Positions 8,388-16,924 of a DNA stretch of 64,000 bases are shown piece after piece (the stretch's first letter is position 1; every line of letters starts with the position of its first letter). A model generated the notes under the pieces. The model was not told where the DNA came from, searched no databases, and worked only from the letters and a program-made list of their open reading frames with translations. Source of the stretch: Stackebrandtia endophytica (GTDB lineage: Bacteria; Actinomycetota; Actinomycetes; Mycobacteriales; Micromonosporaceae); the NCBI RefSeq assembly GCF_006716355.1, contig NZ_VFOW01000001.1, forward strand, positions 372,001 to 436,000. Direction: 5' to 3'. The translations under genes and the position numbers were made by a program.

Positions 8388-8401
8388 GTTTCACGTGAAA
8401 C
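8388..8401. promoter_or_regulatory. parS: parS centromere site (ParB binding)
   Basis: GTTTCACGTGAAAC at 8388-8401 is a perfect 14-bp palindrome identical to the ParB-binding parS core known from Bacillus and Streptomyces. It lies in the 95-bp gap between two convergent genes, 16 bp after the Clp-N gene stop. ParB nucleation here would load SMC and help segregate the chromosome. parS sites usually cluster around oriC, so the window may lie on the origin-proximal part of the chromosome. Confidence 0.88.
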
Positions 8402-8425
8402 ATTTCCGCAGGTCAACCGGCGCGC

Positions 8426-8458
8426 CCGGACCGTCTCACACCAGTGGGGACGGTCCGG
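8426..8458. terminator. Bidirectional terminator-like hairpin
   Basis: CCGGACCGTC (8426-8435) pairs perfectly with GACGGTCCGG (8449-8458) across a 13-nt loop. It sits between the convergent Clp-N and membrane-protein genes, just after parS. No T tract is present. Confidence 0.55.
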
Positions 8459-8467
8459 CCACACCGG

Positions 8468-10435
8468 TCAGTCGGTCGCCGGTATTCCAGCGGGCACGTG
8501 GGACCGGGCGACCGCCACACCGGGTACAGCGGTCCGCATGCGGCTCTCCACGGCGGCGGCGATCATCGGGATGATCACCATCGCTCCCGCAGCCATGGGC
8601 CTTGCGTCCCAATCCATCGGCAGAATCGAGAAGACTAGGTCACTCACCCCGAAGAAGTTCGACACGACGAGCAACACCGACGCGGCCACCGCGGCCGTGC
8701 CGACACAGAACCATCGCCAAGCCGACGACCAGTTCGGCAACGGTTTCCAGCCGACGGCGACCGCGATCAGCACCGCGACCGGACCAATGAGCACGCCCGC
8801 CATGAGGGGGTGCTGTCGCCACGACACCATGAGTAGAGTCGCCCCCGTCAGAACCACCGGAAACCCGATCAGCCGAGCCACCGGGTTGGCGAACACCCGT
8901 ACCAGCACCGGATGCGCGCGTTCACCGACTGCGGTTGTCGGCGCGGCCATTGTGGCACCGGCCAACGATGCCAACGCGAACATCAGGAGAATCGTGAGAA
9001 CCGTGATAGCCCACCAGGGCTGATCCGGGGTCCAATACATCATCACCACCGGTGTACTGGCGGCCGCTGTGATGGCGATCGTGGCCAGCCCGGTGGAATC
9101 ACCGTCGGTAGGTCGGCTGAGGCGCATCGTCGCGGTGTAAACCATCACGATCAACGCGCCCGCCGTTCCCGCCAACAGCAACAGCTTTCCCACACCCGCC
9201 CAACCCGCAGCCGCCACGACCCAGTCCATGATGGTGAGTCCGATCGCCAGCACCGTCACCGGAACCAGGATGATGCGCCGCCCGGCCAGTAGTGCTCCCA
9301 GCGCCAGAACGGTAAGCAGGATGGCGCCCAGACGAAGCCCGTGCTGCCACATCTCCAGACGCATCGAGGTGACGTAGTCGAGGTCGCGGGTTACCCGAGG
9401 CGTCACGATCGTCAGGGTCGTCGCCCAGGTGAGGATGCCTGTCGCCGCCAGCACAACGGACGCCCGGTCGCGCAGCGGTGCGACGGGAACGGTTGCAACC
9501 GCGACGGCTTCGCGTGCGGCGGGCCGCGGTCGACGCCGAGAACGTATCGCGTAGGTGGCGGCGAAAACGAGGAAAACCAGGTAGGACGAACCCGTCGATG
9601 TGGGTGTGAACGTGTAGTCGAACTCGCTCAAGGTGATGCTGGGCCCGAAGTTGCCGTGAGCAAGCGAGCCTAGGCCCCACAGCGGAATCGCCCAGGGCTC
9701 CATCGGCGGCGATTGAACCGTAAGCCCGGCGGAGGACGCCAAGCGGTCGACGATGCCCAACGTTACGACGATGGACAGGGTGGTAATGGTCAACCACCCG
9801 CCCACCGCACCGACCAACCAGCCCCAACGCTTGCGTCCGACGCGAAACAGCCGGACCATCGCCCACAACAACGGGATCGACGCGAGAATCAGGACCGGCC
9901 AGCTCAGCGGGGATTGTCCGGAGAACCACCACATCACCAGCAACCAGGAGTTCATGGCGCCCACCGTGATCGTGGCGGTCGCCGCGTCGCTCCACCAGCG
10001 ATCACCTGTCGACAGTGGGAATCGTGTGGCCGTCAACCATCCCAGCCGACCGAAAACCAAGGCGAGGACGAGACCGCCGACGAGATAACCGATTCCCTGG
10101 GCCGCCGTCTCGTCCGCGGATACCTCGGCGGCAAGTCGGTCGACCACTCGCCCCACCGCGTAGAACATCAGAAACGTAGCGACTCCGGCCAGCGACAGCA
10201 CGACGAGGCTGCGCAACAACGGACTCGGTCGCCGGCGCCCGATCGCGGGGTCGTGGGGACCTCGCGCCGCGAGGCTCGCCGCGAACCGCCACTGCCGCCA
10301 CCCGGTGCCCGGTTGGCGGCGAAGCCACGCGATCTCGGCCAGCCACTCGGACAACATCATCTCGCGCAGTTCGGCGGGCCACCGGTCGGCGGCGAACCGC
10401 AACAGGTGGTCGGTCACTCGATCGAGCAGTTTCAT
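8468..10435 (-). CDS. Large polytopic membrane protein, partner of PadR regulator
   Basis: A 655-residue membrane protein starting at ATG 10435 (MKLLDRVTDHLLRFAADRWP), which overlaps the PadR gene stop by 4 bp (ATGA 10432-10435). The soluble N-terminal stretch WPAELREMMLSEWLAEIAWLRR precedes roughly 15-17 hydrophobic segments. This prefix is common in actinobacterial membrane proteins co-encoded with PadR regulators. No catalytic motif or ATPase is recognisable. Control by the adjacent PadR repressor is inferred from the coupling. Confidence 0.75.
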   Translation of the reverse strand: MKLLDRVTDHLLRFAADRWPAELREMMLSEWLAEIAWLRRQPGTGWRQWRFAASLAARGPHDPAIGRRRPSPLLRSLVVLSLAGVATFLMFYAVGRVVDRLAAEVSADETAAQGIGYLVGGLVLALVFGRLGWLTATRFPLSTGDRWWSDAATATITVGAMNSWLLVMWWFSGQSPLSWPVLILASIPLLWAMVRLFRVGRKRWGWLVGAVGGWLTITTLSIVVTLGIVDRLASSAGLTVQSPPMEPWAIPLWGLGSLAHGNFGPSITLSEFDYTFTPTSTGSSYLVFLVFAATYAIRSRRRPRPAAREAVAVATVPVAPLRDRASVVLAATGILTWATTLTIVTPRVTRDLDYVTSMRLEMWQHGLRLGAILLTVLALGALLAGRRIILVPVTVLAIGLTIMDWVVAAAGWAGVGKLLLLAGTAGALIVMVYTATMRLSRPTDGDSTGLATIAITAAASTPVVMMYWTPDQPWWAITVLTILLMFALASLAGATMAAPTTAVGERAHPVLVRVFANPVARLIGFPVVLTGATLLMVSWRQHPLMAGVLIGPVAVLIAVAVGWKPLPNWSSAWRWFCVGTAAVAASVLLVVSNFFGVSDLVFSILPMDWDARPMAAGAMVIIPMIAAAVESRMRTAVPGVAVARSHVPAGIPATD

Positions 10436-10758
10436 ATCGTCCTCGGCTTTCCGATTCCGGGAACGTTGCGCAGCTTCCGGTAAAGGTCGGTCAACGCGGT
10501 TCGGGCCGCCTCGGCTCCATCGGCGGTCAGGGTGTAGTAACGGCGCGCGGGACGCCCTGCCTCGTGGGGATCGATGTCCTCCCAAGCGGTCTCGACCCAA
10601 CCGGCCTTCTCCAGCCGGACCAGGATCGGGTAGAGCGTTCCGCTGGGTTGGCCGGTCTCGGCCATCAGCTCCATGCCGTATCGCTGTGCTTCCGGTTCGG
10701 CCAACAGCGCGGCCAGTACATCGGCCACCGATGGCGTGATTCTCAACTTCTCCACCAT
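10432..10758 (-). CDS. PadR family transcriptional regulator
   Basis: A 108-residue winged-helix protein. The region SVADVLAALLAEPEAQRYGMELMAETGQPSGTLYPILVRLEKAGWVE is diagnostic of PadR (SGTLYPILxRLExxGWV), followed by the wing GRPARRYYTLTADG. It is co-translated with the downstream membrane protein gene. Direct repeats upstream of its start may be its operator. Confidence 0.93.
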   Translation of the reverse strand: MVEKLRITPSVADVLAALLAEPEAQRYGMELMAETGQPSGTLYPILVRLEKAGWVETAWEDIDPHEAGRPARRYYTLTADGAEAARTALTDLYRKLRNVPGIGKPRTI

Positions 10759-10766
10759 AGCCGCAA

Positions 10767-10799
10767 CTCTACATAGGGTTCAGCAGAAAGTCTGCATAG
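10767..10799 (-). promoter_or_regulatory. Candidate PadR operator (direct repeats)
   Basis: CTCTACATAG (10767-10776) and GTCTGCATAG (10790-10799) are near-identical direct repeats 23 bp apart, about two helical turns, immediately upstream of the PadR start. PadR operators typically contain ATGT/ACAT elements. The assignment is inferred from position and sequence. Confidence 0.4.
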
Positions 10800-10940
10800 C
10801 CTCTCAGCTGGGATGTTAACCGCACATCCGATTGATCACCACCGGCCGGCGACAAATGTCGGCACCACCCGGTCCGCCGTTCGATCACCCAACGCCACCT
10901 GGTTCGATGTAAGGACCCAATACTGGATTGAAGGTGACAT

Positions 10941-12113
10941 ATGACTGAGTCGACCATGGTGTTCACCAACGCGACGGTCCTGCCCATCGACGGCGACCGG
11001 ATCGACAACGGGGTCGTCATCGTCCGCGACGGCAAGATCGACGCCGTCGGCGGCGCCGACACCCCGATCCCGGCCGGAGCATCGGTGCAGGACCTCGGTG
11101 GCAAGTGGATCGTCCCCGGCCTCATCGACGCCCACGTGCATCTGGGCACCAGCGAGGAGGGCGAGGGCTGGGCCGGTAACGACACCAACGAGTTGACCGA
11201 CCCGGTCACCTCCCACGTGCGCGCGTTGGACGCCATCAACCCGGCCGACATCGGCTTCAGCGACGCGATCGCCGCCGGTGTTCTCGCCGTCAACGTCAAC
11301 CCCGGTTCCGGCAACCCCATCGGCGGTCAGACGGTGGCCATCAAGTGCGCCGGCCGAACGGTCGACGAGATGGCGATGCGCACCCCCAGCGGCGTCAAGT
11401 CCGCCCTGGGTGAGAACCCCAAGCGCGTCTACGGTGAACAGAAGAAAACCCCCAGCACTCGCCTGGGAACCGCCGCCGTGATTCGCGGGGCGTTCGTCGA
11501 CGCCCTGAACTACGAGGCGAAACTGGCCAACGCGAGCGAGGACAAGCCGGTCGACCGGGACCTCAAGCTCGAAGCCCTACTGAAGGTCCTCAAGCGAGAG
11601 ATCCCGTGGCGCCAGCACTGCCACCGCGCCGACGACATCGCCACCGCGATGCGCATCGCCGACGAGTTCGGCTATGAGCTGGTCCTGGACCACGGCACCG
11701 AAGCCCACCTGTTGGCCGACATCGTCGCCGAGAAGGGGATTCCGGTGATCATCGGCCCCCTGATCGTGTCACGGTCCAAGGTGGAGGTTCGCAACCGGTC
11801 GGTCGCCAACCCGGGCAAGCTCGACAAGGCGGGTGTCACGATCGCCATCACCACCGACCACCCGGTCGTTCCCATCGGCAACCTGATCCACCAGGCCGCC
11901 CTGTCGGTCAAGGAGGGGCTCGACCGCGACGCGGCGATGCGCGCCTTGACGATCAACCCCGCCACCATCATGGGTGTGGCCGACCGGATCGGTTCGTTGA
12001 CGGCGGGCAAGGACGCCGACTTCTGCGTCTGGTCGGGTGACCCGCTGGACCTCTACAGCCGGGTCGAGGTCGCCTACATCGAAGGCTCCGAGATCTACCG
12101 CCACGAGGACTGA
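10941..12113 (+). CDS. Amidohydrolase (imidazolonepropionase-like, COG1228)
   Basis: A 390-residue metal-dependent hydrolase. Family ligands are visible: HxH in IDAHVHLG, His pairs in RQHCHRADDI and LDHGTEAHL, and the C-terminal Asp in TTDHPV. The protein ends with the usual beta-sandwich return (GSLTAGKDADFCVWSGDPLD). Homologues are generic COG1228 amidohydrolases acting on amide or cyclic amide bonds; the substrate is not evident. It is monocistronic, with GAAGGTG as Shine-Dalgarno ahead of ATG and a strong terminator after the stop. Confidence 0.9.
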   Translation: MTESTMVFTNATVLPIDGDRIDNGVVIVRDGKIDAVGGADTPIPAGASVQDLGGKWIVPGLIDAHVHLGTSEEGEGWAGNDTNELTDPVTSHVRALDAINPADIGFSDAIAAGVLAVNVNPGSGNPIGGQTVAIKCAGRTVDEMAMRTPSGVKSALGENPKRVYGEQKKTPSTRLGTAAVIRGAFVDALNYEAKLANASEDKPVDRDLKLEALLKVLKREIPWRQHCHRADDIATAMRIADEFGYELVLDHGTEAHLLADIVAEKGIPVIIGPLIVSRSKVEVRNRSVANPGKLDKAGVTIAITTDHPVVPIGNLIHQAALSVKEGLDRDAAMRALTINPATIMGVADRIGSLTAGKDADFCVWSGDPLDLYSRVEVAYIEGSEIYRHED

Positions 12114-12127
12114 TCCCGCCAACCGTT

Positions 12128-12157
12128 CCGGGGCCGACGCCAACGCGTCGGCCCCGG
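12128..12157 (+). terminator. Terminator of the amidohydrolase gene
   Basis: CCGGGGCCGACGC (12128-12140) and GCGTCGGCCCCGG (12145-12157) form a perfect 13-bp stem with a CAAC loop, 15 bp after the amidohydrolase stop. Little T-richness follows, as usual for high-GC actinobacteria. Confidence 0.7.
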
Positions 12158-12185
12158 TTCACGTCGTCGTTCGTATCCTCATCGG

Positions 12186-13127
12186 GTGAGCATCGAGTCG
12201 GACCCCACGGCGCTGTTCGAATCCCACCGACGTCGGCTGTTCAACATCGCCTACCGGATGCTCGGTTCGGCGACGGAAGCCGAGGACGCCGTACAGGACG
12301 TCTACCCGCGTTGGCATCGGTCGCGGCCCGAACTCCTGGTGTCGCCGGAAGCCTGGTTGACCAGGGTGCTCGTCAACGGCTGCCTCAATCGTCTGGCCTC
12401 GGCCAGGTCCACGCGGGAGCGGTATGTCGGGCCGTGGCTGCCGGAGCCCGTCCTCACCGATTCCGCGCTCCTCGGCCCTTTGGAGACGGTGGAGCAACGT
12501 GAGTCGGTGTCGACGGCGATGCTGGTTCTGTTGGAACGGTTGACTCCGAGAGAACGCGCGGCCGTCATCCTGCGGGAGGCGTTCCAGTATCCGCATCGCG
12601 ACATCGCGAACATTCTCGGTGTGTCCGAGTCACTGTCCCAACAGTTGTGCCTTCGAGCCCGCCGGCGTCTGGCCGACGGGACCACGCGCTTCGAACCCGG
12701 GGACGGACACCGACGGCGCCTGACTCGGGAGTTCCTCGCCGCAGCATCCACGGGGGACACATCCGGGTTGCGGACCCTGCTCACCGACGACGTGGTCGCC
12801 TGGGCCGACGGCGGCGGGAAGGCGTCAGCGGCCCGACGCCCGATCGTGGGCGTCGACAAGGTCGTGCGCTACCTGACGGGTTGGTTGAGCCGAATCGAGG
12901 AGGCGCCGACGGAGTACTCCCCGCTGACGTTGCTGTCGGCCGAGGTCAACGGCGCCCCGGCCGTCATCGGGCGAACCCCGGAAGCCGTATTCGGTGTCAT
13001 GGTGTTCCACCGTCGGGGCACTCGCATCGACCTACTGCACGTGATCGCCAATCCCGACAAGCTGCGTTTCATCACCCGGCAACTGCCGACCGCCGACACC
13101 GCCGTCCTGTACGACGAGCCCCGGTGA
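12186..13127 (+). CDS. ECF41-family RNA polymerase sigma factor (SigJ-like)
   Basis: A 313-residue sigma factor with a GTG start. Sigma2 (residues about 10-75, LFNIAYRMLGSATEAEDAVQDVY) and sigma4 (about 105-165, LTPRERAAVILREAFQYPHRDIA) are followed by a SnoaL-like C-terminal extension. All three ECF41 signature motifs are present: WLPEP (84-88) in the linker, DGGGK (208-212) and NPDKL (289-293). In this group the fused extension modulates activity in place of a separate anti-sigma factor. The usual ECF41 partner (a carboxymuconolactone-decarboxylase-like or oxidoreductase gene) is not adjacent. Confidence 0.93.
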   Translation: MSIESDPTALFESHRRRLFNIAYRMLGSATEAEDAVQDVYPRWHRSRPELLVSPEAWLTRVLVNGCLNRLASARSTRERYVGPWLPEPVLTDSALLGPLETVEQRESVSTAMLVLLERLTPRERAAVILREAFQYPHRDIANILGVSESLSQQLCLRARRRLADGTTRFEPGDGHRRRLTREFLAAASTGDTSGLRTLLTDDVVAWADGGGKASAARRPIVGVDKVVRYLTGWLSRIEEAPTEYSPLTLLSAEVNGAPAVIGRTPEAVFGVMVFHRRGTRIDLLHVIANPDKLRFITRQLPTADTAVLYDEPR

Positions 13128-13192
13128 CCCGCGTTCGACCGAGCCCGGCCAGCGGAGCCGCCGTTGTTTCGATCAACCTTCGGACGACCGAT

Positions 13193-13543
13193 TCAACGAA
13201 ACTCGTGAATCACCTCGATCAGCCCGACGATGTGGCCGTTGAAATCGGCCAGCTCCTCGGCGGGCACCCACAGTTCCAGAATGGTCTCGCCGCCGGCCCG
13301 TTGGACCGGATAGCGGGACAGGAACGACGACTCGACCTCGAATCGGGTGACGAAGCCCCTGCCGCTGTGCTTGACGTTCCAGTCACGGGCGATCTTGATC
13401 GCGTAATCCTCGTTGAGAACCGGGTAGAAGATCGGTTGCTCCGGCAGTCTCGGTGGCCAGGCACGCCAGCCGGACTCGGCGACGAGCGCGAGTTCGGTCG
13501 GCCCGGTGGGTCGCCACAATGTGGTGGTCGGCGTGGTGGTCAT
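13193..13543 (-). CDS. Conserved protein, ADP-ribosylation/crystallin J1-like annotation
   Basis: A 116-residue soluble protein beginning MTTTPTTTLWRPTGPTELAL. The block GWRAWPPRLPEQPIFYPVLN and the C-terminal VPAEELADFNGHIVGLIEVI are conserved in small actinobacterial proteins that databases often label ADP-ribosylation/crystallin J1. Nothing in the sequence shows an enzymatic activity, and the label should be treated as a name only. It is convergent with the sigma factor gene and probably monocistronic. Confidence 0.7.
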   Translation of the reverse strand: MTTTPTTTLWRPTGPTELALVAESGWRAWPPRLPEQPIFYPVLNEDYAIKIARDWNVKHSGRGFVTRFEVESSFLSRYPVQRAGGETILELWVPAEELADFNGHIVGLIEVIHEFR

Positions 13544-13624
13544 GGTCGGCGCCTTCGGATCGGGGTCGTCGTCGGCGTTGAAACTACGCCCGCCCCTCCG
13601 GAGGGACCACCGATTTTCGAGGAC

Positions 13625-14137
13625 TCAATAGTCCACGAGGGACACGACCGGGTAGGCGGACAGCCGCTCGTCGGCTCCCAGGCCGCGCAGCCGGATCACC
13701 ACCGCGCAGCCGGCGACCGTACCGCCCAGCTGTTCAACCAGTCGGCAGCCCGCACGCATCGCACCACCGGTGGCGATCACGTCGTCGATCAACAGCACCG
13801 ACTCCCCCGGTTCGATCGCGTCCCTGTGCAACTCGATCGTCTCGGCGCCATACTCCCCCTGATACGACTCTGTGACGGCGGGCCGAGGCAACTTGCCGGT
13901 CTTTCGGATCGGCACCAGCGGCAACCGCAATCGCGCGGCGACCGGTGCAGCCCACAGGAATCCGCGAGCATCGAATCCCGCGACCTTGGAGGCGCCGAAT
14001 CGCGTCGCCGTCTCGGCGATCCGATCGACCGACCAGCCGAAGGCACCCGGATGACTCAACAGCGGCGTGATGTCTTTGAAGTTCACGCCGGGCACCGGAA
14101 AGTCGGGTACCTCGCTGATGTACTGATTCAAATCCAT
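13625..14137 (-). CDS. apt: Adenine phosphoribosyltransferase
   Basis: A 170-residue type I phosphoribosyltransferase that salvages adenine with PRPP to AMP. The PRPP-binding motif VLLIDDVIATGGAM lies at about residues 114-127. The Apt-specific N-terminal part (FPVPGVNFKDITPLL) and the hood region (KVAGFDARGFLWAAPVA) match the family. The length fits (about 170-180 residues). In many actinobacteria apt lies between secDF and relA, but that context is absent here. Confidence 0.96.
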   Translation of the reverse strand: MDLNQYISEVPDFPVPGVNFKDITPLLSHPGAFGWSVDRIAETATRFGASKVAGFDARGFLWAAPVAARLRLPLVPIRKTGKLPRPAVTESYQGEYGAETIELHRDAIEPGESVLLIDDVIATGGAMRAGCRLVEQLGGTVAGCAVVIRLRGLGADERLSAYPVVSLVDY

Positions 14138-14598
14138 GTCGGATACACCGTATCCTCACTCGCTCATGGCGGCGCGCACCAACGCCCGAAAAGAACCGTG
14201 TCCCGGCGCGAGCCCGACAATCGAGCCGCACCGGAGACGACACACCCGTCTCGACACCGATCTGGTCGCGCAACCGGTCGGCGTCCGCCATGAGTCGGGG
14301 ATCCCCGAGGTGTCGTCCCGGTTCGCCAGCAGTCGACCCACCGATGTCGGTCGACCGGACCGCCTTGAGCCCGGTGGAACCGGCACGAGAAAACCCGGCT
14401 TGCGTTGTGCCCCAATGATTGGCATGATCTCCTGAGTCGATGAGGGTGTCCCGCGGTCTGAGGATGCCGCCGCACCCGAGCCGATGCGGTCCTGGAGGGG
14501 ACCGTCGTCACATCCATGCCCACCGACCGTGTGTCGGCGACTGCGTCGTGCCTTTTCGGCGCTCTCACCGAGCCACACGGTGACTTGAAAGGCAACAC
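14138..14598. other. 461-bp non-coding interval, no gene seen
   Basis: No open frame here has convincing protein character on either strand. Near 14397-14425, TTGCGT and CATGAT spaced by 17 bp could be a weak promoter for the downstream protease gene, which would give a long 5' untranslated region. A Shine-Dalgarno-like GAAAGG precedes the GTG at 14599. Confidence 0.4.
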
Positions 14599-15422
14599 GT
14601 GAAGAGACGAACATTCGCCGTCACGGCGATCGCCACACTGACCGGACTCTCACTGCTGGGAGCCGGTCCGGCACAGGCCGCTGAGTACGACACCACGACG
14701 GTCGGCATCAACATCGTCGGTGGCTCCCCCGCCTCCGAGGACTACGAGTTCATGGCGTCCCTTCAATACAAGGAGCCCGGCGACCGCCACAGCCCCGTCC
14801 GGTGCGGAGCGTCACTGATCGACCAGAAGTGGCTGGTCACCGCAGCGCCGACGGCGACGGTACTGCGCTGACCCCGGCGGAGTACATCGTGAGCATCGGC
14901 TCGACCGATCACACCCAGGGCACCCGCATCGAGGTCGAGAAGTTCATCCCCCACCCGACCTGGGGCGAGTTCGGTGAATCCATGGGCGACATCGGCCTGA
15001 TCAAACTGGCCGAGAGCGCCCCCTCCACAGTGGACACAACGGCCCTGATCCAGTCACCAGCCGTCGGCACCGAGGTGCGCACCCTCGGCTGGGGTTACAC
15101 CAAGGTGGACGAACCGACGTCTATGCCCGTCGAACTGCAACAGATCGACACGAGCGTGTTGAGCGACCAGTCGTGCGTCAACGGCGACTTCTACGACATC
15201 ACCCTCAACGACGTCTGCCTGGAGACCGAACCGGCCGTCTCGGGTCCCTGCACCGGTGACTCCGGGAGCCCCGTGCTGCGCAAGTTCGGGGATGTGTGGC
15301 GGGTCTTCGGCGTCAACAGCCGCGGCCCCGGCGAGACCGGTTGCATCAACGGCAACCAGGTGTTCACCGAGACCTGGCCGTATAACGCGTGGATCAACTC
15401 ACACCTGTTGAGCGACGCGTAA
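14599..15422 (+). pseudogene. Secreted trypsin-like serine protease, frameshifted at the catalytic His
   Basis: The first segment (14599-14871) encodes a signal peptide (KRRTFAVTAIATLTGLSLLGAG, cleaved near AQA-AEY), the mature N-terminus INIVGGSPA and the chymotrypsin-fold strand RCGASLIDQKWLVTAA, where the His-Cys codons should follow. Instead the frame runs to a stop at 14871. The other frame resumes immediately (SADGDGTALTPAEYIVSIG) and continues to 15422 with the catalytic Asp in DIGLIKL and Ser in CTGDSGSP. The best explanation is a deletion of about 7 bp that removed the His-Cys codons. A sequencing error is the alternative. Confidence 0.85.
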
Positions 15423-15438
15423 CCAAGCGCCGACCTGA

Positions 15439-15493
15439 GAAGCCGTCCGCGATATGGACGCCGATGGCCGGCACCATATCCGCGGACGGCTTC
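15439..15493. terminator. Bidirectional terminator-like hairpin between protease and argH
   Basis: A long stem pairs 15439-15457 (GAAGCCGTCCGCGATATGG) with 15474-15493, 19 paired bases with one bulged G and a 16-nt loop. It lies between the convergent protease remnant and argH. No T tract is present. Confidence 0.6.
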
Positions 15494-15505
15494 CACGGAG
15501 AATCC

Positions 15506-16924
15506 CTAATCCGGCACGACCGTCGTGTCGGCCCAGGTTCGCCAGTGGCTCACCCGGTCACCGATGTCGGCCAACTGGGTCGTGACCGCCTTCGGCCCGG
15601 TCGATCCGGGGGTGGTTCGACCCGCGAGCGCACCCTCGACGGTGAGAACCTCGCGTACCGCAGACGTGAGGTGTTCACTGATCGAGGCGAGATCGTCGTC
15701 GGCCAACTCGTGCAGTTCGACGCCCTTGGCCGCGCAACGGGCCACGACGGCCCCGGTGATCTCGTGAGCGTCCCGGAACGGGACACCCCGCCGGACCAAC
15801 CAGTCGGCGATCTCGGTGGCCAACGAGAACCCGCGTGGCGCGGACTCGGCCATGACCGAGGCGTTGACGCTCATCGTCGCGATCATGCCGCTGACCGCCG
15901 GCAACAGCAGTTCCAACGTGTCCAACGAGTCGAAGACGGGTTCCTTGTCCTCCTGCAGGTCCTTGTTGTACGCCAAGGGCAGTGACTTCAAGGTGACCAG
16001 CAGGGTCGTCAGGTTACCCACGAGGCGTCCCGACTTGCCTCGCGCGAGTTCGGCGATGTCGGGGTTCTTCTTCTGCGGCATGATCGAGGAGCCGGTGGCG
16101 TAGGCGTCGTCCAGTACCACCCAGTTGAACTCGCTGGAGCTCCACAGCACGACCTCTTCGCCCAACCGCGACAGGTGCAGGCCGATGGTGGCGGTCACGA
16201 AGAGCAACTCCACGACGAAGTCGCGATCGGACACTCCGTCCATCGAGTTCGCCGAACTGGATTCGAAGCCCAGTTCCGCGGCCACCCTCGCGGGGTCCAA
16301 CGGCAGTGAGGAGCCCGCCAGCGCGCCGGATCCCAATGGGGACACCGCCGCGCGGGCGTCCCAGTCCCGCAACCGTTCCAGGTCTCGTAGGAATGCCTGG
16401 ACGTGTGCCAGCAGCTGGTGCGCGAAGGTCACCGGTTGCGCGTGTTGCAGGTGCGTCATTCCCGGGACGGGAGTCTCGACGTGTTGAACGGCCTGACTGA
16501 CAAGTGCGTCGATCAGGTCGACCAGCCGTGATGCCAGGCCACGTGCGTGGTCGCGGCAGTACATGCGCAGATCGGTGGCGACCTGGTCGTTGCGGGAGCG
16601 TCCGGCTCGCAGTTTGCCGCCCAGGGGACCGAGCCGTTCCAGCAGTCCTCGTTCCAACGCGGTGTGCACGTCCTCATCGGACACCGAGACCGGGAATTCG
16701 TCGGCCGCCACCGATTCGGTGAGTTCGGTCAAGGCCGTCAGCATCCGGTCCAATTCGGAGTCGTCGAGTAGACCGGCCCGATGCAGCACTCGTGCGTGCG
16801 CTTTGGAGGCCAACAGATCGTATGGCGCCAAACGCATGTCGAACGAGATGCTGGCGTTGAGTTCCTCCAACGCCTGGGCCGGTCCTCCCGAGAACCGTCC
16901 CCCCCACAGTTTTGCCACCGTCAC
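15506..16924 (-). CDS. argH: Argininosuccinate lyase
   Basis: A 472-residue enzyme that cleaves argininosuccinate to arginine and fumarate, the last step of arginine synthesis. The fumarase/aspartase superfamily signature GSSIMPQKKNPD is present, as are RSRNDQVATD and GMTHLQHAQPV. The GTG start at 16924 was chosen because it overlaps the argG stop (TAGTG) and gives the family N-terminus TVAKLWGGRFSGG. It is the last gene of the arg operon. Confidence 0.97.
   Translation of the reverse strand: MTVAKLWGGRFSGGPAQALEELNASISFDMRLAPYDLLASKAHARVLHRAGLLDDSELDRMLTALTELTESVAADEFPVSVSDEDVHTALERGLLERLGPLGGKLRAGRSRNDQVATDLRMYCRDHARGLASRLVDLIDALVSQAVQHVETPVPGMTHLQHAQPVTFAHQLLAHVQAFLRDLERLRDWDARAAVSPLGSGALAGSSLPLDPARVAAELGFESSSANSMDGVSDRDFVVELLFVTATIGLHLSRLGEEVVLWSSSEFNWVVLDDAYATGSSIMPQKKNPDIAELARGKSGRLVGNLTTLLVTLKSLPLAYNKDLQEDKEPVFDSLDTLELLLPAVSGMIATMSVNASVMAESAPRGFSLATEIADWLVRRGVPFRDAHEITGAVVARCAAKGVELHELADDDLASISEHLTSAVREVLTVEGALAGRTTPGSTGPKAVTTQLADIGDRVSHWRTWADTTVVPD

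Noticed and set aside
14136-14614. Two overlapping small frames in the gap after apt
   Set aside because: Neither has a family pattern or good ribosome-binding site; the interval is recorded as non-coding.
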